This document shows, piece by piece, positions 7,798 through 14,479 of a stretch of DNA of 20,257 nt. The notes below the pieces were generated by a model. The model searched no databases and was not told the origin of the DNA. It saw only the letters and a program-made list of their open reading frames with translations. The position numbers were made by a program, and so were the translations under genes. Position 1 is the first letter of the stretch. The number at the start of each line of letters is the position of its first letter. The stretch is from Acidimicrobiales bacterium (GTDB lineage: Bacteria > Actinomycetota > Acidimicrobiia > Acidimicrobiales > SZUA-35). The stretch is taken from assembly GCA_024641625.1 (NCBI GenBank), contig JAHECQ010000015.1, positions 1 through 20,257 of the forward strand, read 5' to 3'.

Positions 7798-8436
7798 ATG
7801 GTCAAGGCGTTCGAGGTCCAACTTCCGAGCCGACGTCTCCTGATCGAGACGACCGGTCCTGCTCCCGTCGTGGCCGATGCAGTGGTGGTCATTCTCGTCG
7901 CTGGGTCCTTCGTCGGTGCTGCTGGGTCCTTCGTCGGTGCTGCTGGGTCCTTCGTCGGTGCTGCTGGGTCCTTCGTCGGTGCTGCTGGGTCCTTCGTCGG
8001 TGGCTGGTCGCGCTCGGTGGCCGCCCGTCTGCCGGTGAGCTGTGCGTCATTGACCATCGAGTCCTTGCGAGGGACACCGGAGGACGCCGACGACATCGCC
8101 GGAGCCTTGGCGGGGTTCGCGGCCTCTGGTGCAGTGATCGTCGCCCACACCCGGGCGGCCACCAGCGCCATGTGGCTGGCGATGTTGCACCCACCGCTCG
8201 TCGCGTCGGTAGTCCTGGTCGAACCGATGGCGTTGGTGGCGCCGCCGCGCAGCGTGACCCAGCCCGTCGAAGTGCTTCGGGCCGAGCGGGCCGTTGAGGC
8301 CGACGAGTCGTTTCCCGGTGCTGCGGTGACGTCGGTACCGGAGGTCGGGGGTCGGAGCTGGGTGTCGACTGCCGGTGGGATCGATGCCGTTGTGGCCGCG
8401 ATGCTTCGGGGCGTCAGACGGCGAGCAGCATCATGA
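7798..8436 (+). CDS. Degenerate alpha/beta-hydrolase-like protein with AGSFVGA repeats
   Basis: 212 aa, no enzyme activity assignable. Outside the repeats the order of elements follows an alpha/beta-hydrolase fold: a beta strand ADAVVVILV, then GGWSRSVAARLP (as after the oxyanion loop), a DIAGALAGF helix, a strand running into AHTRAATSAMWLAMLHPPLVASVVLVEP, and near the C-terminus FPGAAVTSVPEVGG with a final helix. The nucleophile-elbow position reads AHTRAA instead of GxSxG, the catalytic His position reads GRSW, and the cap domain is absent. Five tandem AGSFVGA units (residues 35-69) sit where the oxyanion loop should be. Likely a catalytically dead paralogue or a decaying gene. The reading frame is intact and GC-rich at third positions. 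It overlaps the HEPN gene tail-to-tail by 23 bp. Confidence 0.6.
   Translation: MVKAFEVQLPSRRLLIETTGPAPVVADAVVVILVAGSFVGAAGSFVGAAGSFVGAAGSFVGAAGSFVGGWSRSVAARLPVSCASLTIESLRGTPEDADDIAGALAGFAASGAVIVAHTRAATSAMWLAMLHPPLVASVVLVEPMALVAPPRSVTQPVEVLRAERAVEADESFPGAAVTSVPEVGGRSWVSTAGGIDAVVAAMLRGVRRRAAS
7900..8002 (+). repeat. 21-bp tandem repeat, about 4.9 copies, in frame
   Basis: Four identical complete copies (7900-7920, 7921-7941, 7942-7962, 7963-7983) and a fifth that matches for 19 bases (7984-8002). The unit begins GCTGGGTCCTTCG and encodes AGSFVGA; the fifth reads AGSFVGG. Copies are identical at all codon positions, which points to recent slippage or strong homogenisation. A period of 21 keeps the frame whatever the copy number. 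Confidence 0.97.
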
Positions 8437-9187
8437 CCAACAACATGCCGGCGATGAAGGAGACGAACAACCACTCCAGGCGCTGGCGGGTGCCGAGTTC
8501 CATCGCCAGGTGATTCTCGAGCGCAGCGGCCTGCCCACTCGTCTCCTGTAGTTCGAGCTCGAGCATGTTCAAACGGTGCTGTTTGCCGGCGGACGCCTTG
8601 CGGGCCAGGCTGAGTTGTTCGTTGATGGCTGCGAAGTCGCTCTGGAGCTGCTGAAAAGCCCCCTCGCTCTCGCCGAGCTGCATCCTCAGGGCGATGACGT
8701 CCACCGTTTCGCCGCCCAACTCGGACGCATCGTCGGTCGAAGGGTTCTTGAGGCGGGTCCGGATGCGACGCAGATGGCTTGCGTGTTCGGGCGCCACCGG
8801 TGCCATGATCCGCTCGGTCGAGAGCAACACACGATCCAGGTAGGCAGTGTCGTCAGGCAGGTTGAAATGAGCCCAGAGGTTGCGAGCCTCGATCAACTGC
8901 GCAAGGAGTCCGCGTAGGTCCTCCCCGAAGAAGGACGAGAACACCGGCCCCCAGAATCGGCGAAGCACGAACAGCTGGAACAGTGGATCGGTCGCCCCGT
9001 GTTCGTTGGCCCGGCCCATGCGATTCGCTGCGGCGTCCTCCCATGACGGGTCGTCGGCGAAGTAGTTCGACATCCGCTCGTCGATGAACGGCCCGATGCC
9101 CTGGGCAAGCAGTTCGAACGCCTCGGCCATCTGGCCGTGGCGGCTGACCTTGAGATCGGGTGCTCGGGTTGGGCGTGACGCAGGCAT
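8414..9187 (-). CDS. Putative Swt1-type HEPN protein with C-terminal membrane anchor
   Basis: 257 aa from the ATG at 9187. Residues 18-146 look like a Swt1-type HEPN domain: QMAEAFELLAQGIGPFIDERM, then FGEDLRGLLAQLIEARNLWAHF with Arg102-Asn103 and His107 forming the HEPN Rx4H RNase signature, then a TAYLDRVLLSTERIM helix. Residues about 155-232 are Gln/Glu/Leu-rich and probably coiled coil. Residues 238-257 are a single hydrophobic helix ending the protein, so the HEPN domain would face the cytoplasm. HEPN domains are often metal-independent RNases in toxin or defence systems; activity here is inferred. Start choice is uncertain: AAGGAG is 14 nt from ATG 9187 (long), while a GTG at 9262 lacks any such site and would place a strong dyad in the coding region. 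Confidence 0.7.
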   Translation of the reverse strand: MPASRPTRAPDLKVSRHGQMAEAFELLAQGIGPFIDERMSNYFADDPSWEDAAANRMGRANEHGATDPLFQLFVLRRFWGPVFSSFFGEDLRGLLAQLIEARNLWAHFNLPDDTAYLDRVLLSTERIMAPVAPEHASHLRRIRTRLKNPSTDDASELGGETVDVIALRMQLGESEGAFQQLQSDFAAINEQLSLARKASAGKQHRLNMLELELQETSGQAAALENHLAMELGTRQRLEWLFVSFIAGMLLVMMLLAV

Positions 9188-9227
9188 GGGGTCGTGGAAA
9201 TCTCCTTGCCCGACTATCGGCAACGTG

Positions 9228-9253
9228 GCTGCCAACCTGAGAAGGTCGGCAGC
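9228..9253. promoter_or_regulatory. 26-bp dyad/hairpin upstream of the HEPN gene
   Basis: GCTGCC-A-ACCT, loop GAGA, AGGT-C-GGCAGC. Six plus four paired positions flank one A/C mismatch, with a GNRA-type tetraloop on the plus strand. It lies in the gap between the divergent HEPN and GGDEF-EAL genes, 41 bp upstream of ATG 9187. It could be an operator or a structured 5' leader. The rest of the gap (9188-9227, 9254-9359) shows no other clear signal. Confidence 0.55.
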
Positions 9254-9359
9254 ATCATGCACGAGCGGTCGATCGTTGCGGACACGTCTCCCGGCCGACG
9301 CGACACCTGCACACCGGAATGGCTCAAGAACGTGACGCGACGGCCGTAGCTAGGTGGGT

Positions 9360-10985
9360 ATGCAAGAACAGCGTCTGACGGCCTCTCCCGCAGTGGTGAT
9401 CTTCTGTGGTGTCGCGACGACGCTCGTCTGGATCATCGGCCTGTACGTGTTGTTCGGGCTCCGCGGTGACGTGCTCGGCGTGGCGGCATCCTCGGGTCTC
9501 ATGGGTTCGGTCGGAGCAGCGGGCGGGTCGATCTGGCAGAGTTGGAGGTCGCGTGGAGCGACCGCAGCATTGGCTCGGGCCGAACACGACGCCAACCATG
9601 ATCCCCTGACCGATCTGCTCAACCGGAATGGCCTGTTCCAGGAGCTGCAGTGGTCCTTCGACCGAGCAAAGCAGACGGAGACCATCCTGGCTGTGCTGTT
9701 CCTCGATCTCGATCGTTTCAAGGTGATCAACGACTCGATGGGTCACGATGCCGGCGACGAACTGCTACGAATCGTCGCCGGTCGCCTGCAGAGCGCCGTA
9801 CGCGGCACCGATGTGGTCGCACGCTTCGGCGGCGACGAGTTCGTGGTCGTCTGTCGTGATCTGATGTCGGAGAAGTCGGTGCTGGCGGTGGCGAAGCAGA
9901 TTCTCAAGTCGTTCGCCGAGCCCGTTTCCCTGCGAGGCAATGCGCAGGTCGTATCGACGAGCATCGGTGTCGCCATCGCGCGACCGGGAGATGTGCGAGC
10001 GCCGCAGGATCTCGTCCGCGATGCCGACGCAGCCATGTATCGGGCCAAGAAGGGTCGGACCGGCTATGCGGTGTTCGACGAGGCGCAGCGACGCAAGGTG
10101 CTCGATCGACTCGACATCGAACGAGACCTGGTCAAGGCGCTCGACGAGGAACAGTTCATCGTCTACTACCAGCCGATCATCGATGTCACCGCAAAACGGC
10201 TCTACGGCTTCGAGGCTCTCGTGCGTTGGAACCATCCAACCCGTGGGGTGATCTCGCCGGGCGAGTTCCTGGCTGTCGCCGAGGAGACCGGCATGATGGC
10301 TCGTATCGGCGAGGTGGTCCTGCGCGAGGCCTGTGCCCAGGCGGCGGTGTGGAATCACATCTCACCGGCGGCCTACGACATCAAGATGAGCGTCAACGTC
10401 GCCGAGGCTCAGCTGCTCGACTCCAACTTCCCCTACCTCGTGAGTGAGGTGCTGGCCTGGTCGGGGTTGCCGGCCGATCAGCTGGTATTGGAGATCATCG
10501 AGGACGTCATCGTGGACCACCTCGACGGGCTCGGCATTCTTCGCGACATTCGAGGCCTCGGTGTCAACCTGGCGATCGACGACTTCGGTACCGGCCAATC
10601 GAGCCTCAGCTACGTGAAGCAATTCGACATGGTTTCGACGCTCAAGATCGACAAGAGCTTCGTCGACGACATGAGCTCGACCTCCAGTCACCGGGCCATC
10701 ATCGAGGCGATCGTCGCCATGGCGAAGGCGTTGAACCTTCGCATCGTGGCCGAGGGTGTCGAGAGCGAAGGCCAGGTGCGGGAGCTGTTGGATTTCGGGG
10801 TGACCCTGATGCAGGGGTATCTGTTCAACGAGCCGGTCCGGCCCGATGCGATCGACCCCGGTGTCTGGTTCAAACCTCGCGAGGTGAGTCCGGATCGACC
10901 TGGTCTGACACCCCTGGAGGTGAGCCGGGTACTGGCCGAGTCGTCGGTTACCGGTCCGAGGCCCCGCCCGGCCCGCCGAGGGTGA
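9360..10985 (+). CDS. Membrane-bound GGDEF-EAL cyclic-di-GMP protein
   Basis: 541 aa. Two hydrophobic segments (about 10-35 and 38-58) anchor it, and no separate sensor domain is present. The GGDEF domain (about 78-240) has intact GGDEF at 157-161 and an RGTD inhibitory site (148-151) five residues before it, so diguanylate cyclase activity with product feedback is predicted. The EAL domain (about 250-500) has EAL at 285-287, Asn346 in SVN, LEIIE, DDFG at 407-410, Lys429 in LKID, AEGVE and the MQGY glutamine. All expected phosphodiesterase residues are therefore present. Which activity dominates cannot be told from sequence. The start is ATG 9360; a GTG at 9354 is an in-frame alternative and no ideal ribosome binding site exists. 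Its 3' end overlaps DUF3097 by 38 bp. Confidence 0.93.
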   Translation: MQEQRLTASPAVVIFCGVATTLVWIIGLYVLFGLRGDVLGVAASSGLMGSVGAAGGSIWQSWRSRGATAALARAEHDANHDPLTDLLNRNGLFQELQWSFDRAKQTETILAVLFLDLDRFKVINDSMGHDAGDELLRIVAGRLQSAVRGTDVVARFGGDEFVVVCRDLMSEKSVLAVAKQILKSFAEPVSLRGNAQVVSTSIGVAIARPGDVRAPQDLVRDADAAMYRAKKGRTGYAVFDEAQRRKVLDRLDIERDLVKALDEEQFIVYYQPIIDVTAKRLYGFEALVRWNHPTRGVISPGEFLAVAEETGMMARIGEVVLREACAQAAVWNHISPAAYDIKMSVNVAEAQLLDSNFPYLVSEVLAWSGLPADQLVLEIIEDVIVDHLDGLGILRDIRGLGVNLAIDDFGTGQSSLSYVKQFDMVSTLKIDKSFVDDMSSTSSHRAIIEAIVAMAKALNLRIVAEGVESEGQVRELLDFGVTLMQGYLFNEPVRPDAIDPGVWFKPREVSPDRPGLTPLEVSRVLAESSVTGPRPRPARRG

Positions 10986-11790
10986 CGAAGTCGATCAGTG
11001 ACTCGACCGCCTGGAGCAGGGGCGCCTCGAGGTCCTTGTAGGAGTCGACCCGGCCGAGCATCTGCTTCCAGAGATGGCCCGGATCCCCGGAGAACCCGAT
11101 GGCTCGGGCGATGCCGGTCTTCCAGTCGGTGCCCCTGGGAATGACCGGCCACGCCCGGAGGCCGACCACCTCGGGGCGGATGGCCTGCCAGACGTCGACG
11201 TAGGGATGCCCGCAGATGAGCACGTCGGGATGATCGATCTGCTGAGCGATCCGGGACTCCTTCGAACCGTCGATGAGATGATCGAGCAGCACGCCGAGTC
11301 GTCGAGTCGGTTGGGGCCCGAACTGCCGAACCACCGCTTCGAGATCGTCTGCGCCGTGCAACGGTTGCACCACGATGCCTTCGATGCGGAGATCGTCGCC
11401 CCAGACCTTCTCGACCAGCTCGGCGTCGTGAACACCCTCGACGAGGATGCGGCTGGGCTGAGCGATCCGCGCCGGTGCGTTGGGGACCGCCACCGATCCC
11501 GAGGCGGTGAGGGTCGGCCGGCTCGACGTCGCGTTCTTCGGCGGGGCAACGAGGCGGACCGTTCGACCATCGACGGAGAAGGCACCGGGCTCGTTGCGAA
11601 GCGTGTGCTCGCGGCCCTTCTGGTCGCGGATGACGATCCAATCCGGGGTGTAGCGCAGGATGACGCCGACGTGGCCGTGAGCGCGGTGTCGAACCGTGAT
11701 ACCGGGGGATCCCGGCACATCGGGCCAATTCGGCTTCGGTCGACGGGGGCCGTTGATGTCGAGAGGTTCGCTCAGGATTCCGGACACCAT
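10948..11790 (-). CDS. DUF3097 family protein with TOPRIM-like motifs
   Basis: 280 aa, full length for this actinobacterial family of unknown function. The N-terminal part (about 30-85) looks like a small beta-barrel: HGHVGVILRYTPDWIVIRDQKGRE. Then RILVEGVHDAELVEKVWG (114-131) and RLGVLLDHLIDGSKES (164-179) give the Glu118 and Asp170/Asp174 pattern of a TOPRIM fold, as in primases, topoisomerases and OLD/RecR-type proteins. This suggests a nucleic-acid enzyme or binder, but that is inference. The segment between (REIEGIVV-like strand, PLHGADDLEAVV) fits the same fold. ATG 11790 has AGGA 4 nt upstream; the next codon, GTG 11787, has better spacing and could be used instead. Divergent from the ABC-F gene. 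Confidence 0.85.
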   Translation of the reverse strand: MVSGILSEPLDINGPRRPKPNWPDVPGSPGITVRHRAHGHVGVILRYTPDWIVIRDQKGREHTLRNEPGAFSVDGRTVRLVAPPKNATSSRPTLTASGSVAVPNAPARIAQPSRILVEGVHDAELVEKVWGDDLRIEGIVVQPLHGADDLEAVVRQFGPQPTRRLGVLLDHLIDGSKESRIAQQIDHPDVLICGHPYVDVWQAIRPEVVGLRAWPVIPRGTDWKTGIARAIGFSGDPGHLWKQMLGRVDSYKDLEAPLLQAVESLIDFVTLGGPGGASDR

Positions 11791-11818
11791 TGGATCCTAA
11801 CCCAGCTGATTGGTTGCC

Positions 11819-11836
11819 TGGCCCGATGGGCCATCG
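11819..11836. promoter_or_regulatory. Nested palindromes between DUF3097 and ABC-F genes
   Basis: TGGCCC-GAT-GGGCCA (11819-11833) overlaps CGATGG-G-CCATCG (11824-11836). Two mutually exclusive foldings are possible. They lie in the 82-bp divergent gap and may be an operator or part of the ABC-F mRNA leader. Confidence 0.35.
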
Positions 11837-11848
11837 GTGGGAGTGAGC

Positions 11849-11863
11849 ATGATCGGCCGCTAG
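11849..11863 (+). CDS. Candidate 4-codon leader ORF before the ABC-F gene
   Basis: ATG ATC GGC CGC TAG (MIGR) has GGGAG 5 nt upstream, and its TAG stop forms the TAGGA ribosome binding site of the ABC-F gene. In-frame upstream starts exist (GTG 11843, GTG 11837, TTG 11810), so the peptide could be up to 17 residues. Whether it is translated is unknown. Confidence 0.3.
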   Translation: MIGR

Positions 11864-11872
11864 GAAGTGGAG

Positions 11873-13657
11873 GTGATTCTGCTCGATGCTGTCGCTGTCT
11901 CGATGTCGCGCCCGGATCGCCCGTTGTTGTCGAACGTGTCGCTGACCATCTCGACGGGCGACCGCATCGGCATCGTCGGAATCAACGGCACCGGGAAATC
12001 GACGCTGCTGCGCATCCTGGCGGGCCGCACCCGTCCGGAGTCGGGCGAGGTGCGCCCGGGGCGTGGGGTACGAATCTCCATGCTCGACCAGGACGCTCCG
12101 TTGCCACAGGGACGAGTGTTGGACGCGGTCCTCGAATCGTCCACCGGTCGGGCCGAGGCCTGGGAGGCCGAGGCCGCCTTGACCCGACTCGGGATGGGCC
12201 ACGCCTTCGACCGCGATACCGCAAGTCTGAGCGGAGGCGAGACCAAGCGCGTCGGGCTGGCGAAGGCACTGGTGGCTCCGAGCGATCTGTTGATTCTCGA
12301 CGAGCCCACCAACCACCTCGATCTCGACGGCATCGAGTGGCTCGAGCAGCATCTCACCGGGTATCGAGGAGGGCTGTTGCTCGTGACCCACGATCGGCAT
12401 CTGCTCGACAAACTCACGACTCGGATGCTCGAGCTCGATCGGGGTCATGCCCACGTGCACGAGGGAAACTACGACAGCTACCTCGATGCAATGGCGCAGC
12501 GGGCTGGGCAGGCCGCCGATGCCGAGGCGATACGACGTAATCTGGCCCGTTCGGAGCTTGCGTGGCTGCGACGCGGAGCCAAAGCCCGAACATCCAAGCC
12601 GCGCTACCGAGTCGAGGCGGCCAAGGCGCTCATCAATCAGAAGGCCGAGGGGCCGGCACGTCCGGCGGAACTGCATCTCGAGTTCCCCACCCCTCGCCTG
12701 GGAGACGTGGTGGTCGAGCTCGACAGGGTCAGCGCGGTCACTCCCGACGGCCGTCAGCTGTTCTCGGGACTGGAACTGAAGCTCGACCCACGTGAACGTC
12801 TCGGCATCGTCGGGCCGAACGGTGCGGGCAAGACCACGCTGCTCGAGATCATGGCGCGTCGTCGGGCTCCGGAGTCGGGTTCGGTCACCTGGGGCAGCAC
12901 CGTCGAGTTGGGCTACTTCAGTCAGTCCGGCGGGGAACTGGACCTCACCCTCCGAGCTCGGGAGTTCGTGGCCGGCCCCAATCGGAAGCCGGACTGGACC
13001 GACGCCCGGTTGCTCGAGTCGTTCTGGTTCGATGCCGACGCCCAGTGGGCCGAGATCGGCACGCTGTCGGGAGGTGAACGCCGGCGCCTGCAGCTCCTGC
13101 GGGTCCTCGCCGACAAGCCGAACGTCCTGCTTCTCGACGAACCCACGAACGACCTCGACCTCGAGACCCTGCGGGCCCTCGAGGACTTCCTCGAGGATTG
13201 GCCCGGGGCAGTGGTGGTCGTCAGCCACGATCGCGCCTTCCTCGAACGGGTCGTCGCTGATGCGCTGATCGTTGCCGATGGTCGGGCCGCCCGTTGGGCC
13301 GGCGGCTACAACGCGTGGGACGAACAACGTCGTCGGTTGGGTACCGGGGGATCCTCACCCAAGCCGTCGGGCCCTCGACGTTCGGCGCCCAGGACCGTTG
13401 CCGGGGTGGGTGGAGATACTCGGCCCGTCGAGCCGCAGAAACGCTCGGCCAGTACCCTCGGTCACCTGATCCGAGCGGCCGAGAAGGAGATGGCCCGCCT
13501 CGAGACGCGCAAGGCCAAGCTCGAGACCGAACTGGTCGGTGGCGGCGGCGATCACACCGTCCTGACCCGCATCGGCCAGGAGCTGAGCGAGGTGACCGAG
13601 GCGCTCACCGAGGTCGAGGAACGTTGGCTCCGGCTGTCCGAGGAACGCGAGTACTGA
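11873..13657 (+). CDS. ABC-F family ATPase, Uup-like
   Basis: 594 aa, two ABC cassettes in one chain and no membrane domain, typical of ribosome-associated ABC-F proteins. Cassette 1: Walker A GINGTGKST (36-44), signature LSGGE, Walker B LLILDEPTNHLDL. Cassette 2: GPNGAGKTT, LSGGE, VLLLDEPTNDLDL. Between them is an Arg/Ala-rich P-site interaction linker (RSELAWLRRGAKARTSKPRYR). After cassette 2 there is a basic, Pro-rich spacer and a C-terminal coiled coil (about 530-592: EKEMARLETRKAKLETEL and EVEERW). This last domain is characteristic of Uup, which binds DNA/ribosomes, rather than EttA. GTG 11873 is chosen because AGGA lies 7 nt upstream; GTG 11867 would leave 1 nt. An antibiotic-resistance role cannot be excluded, but nothing points to it except the leader ORF. 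Confidence 0.92.
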   Translation: MILLDAVAVSMSRPDRPLLSNVSLTISTGDRIGIVGINGTGKSTLLRILAGRTRPESGEVRPGRGVRISMLDQDAPLPQGRVLDAVLESSTGRAEAWEAEAALTRLGMGHAFDRDTASLSGGETKRVGLAKALVAPSDLLILDEPTNHLDLDGIEWLEQHLTGYRGGLLLVTHDRHLLDKLTTRMLELDRGHAHVHEGNYDSYLDAMAQRAGQAADAEAIRRNLARSELAWLRRGAKARTSKPRYRVEAAKALINQKAEGPARPAELHLEFPTPRLGDVVVELDRVSAVTPDGRQLFSGLELKLDPRERLGIVGPNGAGKTTLLEIMARRRAPESGSVTWGSTVELGYFSQSGGELDLTLRAREFVAGPNRKPDWTDARLLESFWFDADAQWAEIGTLSGGERRRLQLLRVLADKPNVLLLDEPTNDLDLETLRALEDFLEDWPGAVVVVSHDRAFLERVVADALIVADGRAARWAGGYNAWDEQRRRLGTGGSSPKPSGPRRSAPRTVAGVGGDTRPVEPQKRSASTLGHLIRAAEKEMARLETRKAKLETELVGGGGDHTVLTRIGQELSEVTEALTEVEERWLRLSEEREY

Positions 13658-13717
13658 CAAGATGGCCGAGCATCGAGACGAGAACCCGAATGCGGGACGA
13701 GAGAGAGTGAGAACTGC

Positions 13718-14479
13718 GTGACGAACCGAGTAGCACTGGTGACCGGGGGAGGCCGAGGGATCGGTCGAGGTATCGCCCTGGGATTGGCGGCCGATGGCTT
13801 CGACGTCGCGCTGACCTATCGGAAGGACCCCGAGGCCGCGGCCGAGACGGTGGCCATGGTCGAGGCACTCGGGCAGGCCGCCTTCGCCATCCAGGGCGAT
13901 GTCTCGGTACCCGAGGACAACGCCCGCACCGTGGCCGAGGTGATCGATCACTTCGGCGGCTTCCAGGTGCTGGTCAACAACGGCGGCATCGCCAGTCGAG
14001 GTCGCTCCGTGGTCGACACCGACCCGGCCGAGCTGCTGCGAGTGGTTGCCACTCATGCGTTGGGTCCTCACCATCTGTGCTCGGTGGCCATTCCCCATCT
14101 GCGCACCCACGACCGCTCCGACATCGTGGTCATCTCCTCGGTCGCCACCATCACCAACGGCGCCAACGGCGCTCCGTACAACATGGGCAAGGCCGCGTTG
14201 GAGGCCCTGGCCATCACCCTGTCCAAGGAGGAGCGGGCGCATGGCATCCGAGTCAACATCGTCGCCCCCGGGTTGGTCGAGACCGAGATGGGCAAGCGCC
14301 TGGTGAAGGGGGCGGCCGGTATCGATGACATCACCAGCCTCAACGCCACGATGCCCTTTGGGCGAGTGTGTCAGCCCGAGGACATCGCCGGGGCCGTCCG
14401 GTTCTTCGTCTCGGACAAGGCCGGGTACGTCACCGGAGAGAAGCTCAACGTGTGGGGCGGAGGCCAGGAATGGCGGTGA
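13718..14479 (+). CDS. Short-chain dehydrogenase/reductase (FabG-like SDR)
   Basis: 253 aa with a classical SDR layout. The cofactor motif is TGGGRGIG (9-16); TYRKD after strand 2 suggests NADP preference. NNGG (87-90) replaces the usual NNAG. The catalytic Ser141 and Tyr154-x3-Lys158 (YNMGK) are present, followed by VAPGLVETEM and a C-terminal YVTGEKLNVWGG. The position of the tetrad asparagine reads His in ATHALG (about residue 113), so the proton relay may differ. Substrate is unknown; FabG-like 3-oxoacyl or glucose-dehydrogenase-type reductases are the nearest broad group. The GTG at 13718 is the only sensible start, with a weak purine-rich GAGAGAGTGAG upstream. The 3' end overlaps the MalY-type gene by 10 bp, implying co-translation. 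Confidence 0.9.
   Translation: MTNRVALVTGGGRGIGRGIALGLAADGFDVALTYRKDPEAAAETVAMVEALGQAAFAIQGDVSVPEDNARTVAEVIDHFGGFQVLVNNGGIASRGRSVVDTDPAELLRVVATHALGPHHLCSVAIPHLRTHDRSDIVVISSVATITNGANGAPYNMGKAALEALAITLSKEERAHGIRVNIVAPGLVETEMGKRLVKGAAGIDDITSLNATMPFGRVCQPEDIAGAVRFFVSDKAGYVTGEKLNVWGGGQEWR
14459..14463 (+). promoter_or_regulatory. Ribosome binding site of the MalY-type gene, inside the SDR gene
   Basis: GGAGG lies 6 nt before ATG 14470 and favours it over the GTG at 14476. Confidence 0.6.

Noticed and set aside
7900..8002. CRISPR-like array
   Set aside because: Direct head-to-tail repeats with no spacers, in frame within a coding region.
7773..8474. 233-codon minus-strand frame reading APTKDPA repeats through the 21-bp array
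   Set aside because: A 21-bp repeat without stops is open in several frames. This frame overlaps two better-supported genes and its Thr/Ala/Pro/Arg composition looks like a shadow.
10688..13327. 879-codon open frame on the minus strand opposite ABC-F and across DUF3097
   Set aside because: Composition typical of a shadow frame; the ABC-F motifs on the plus strand are complete.
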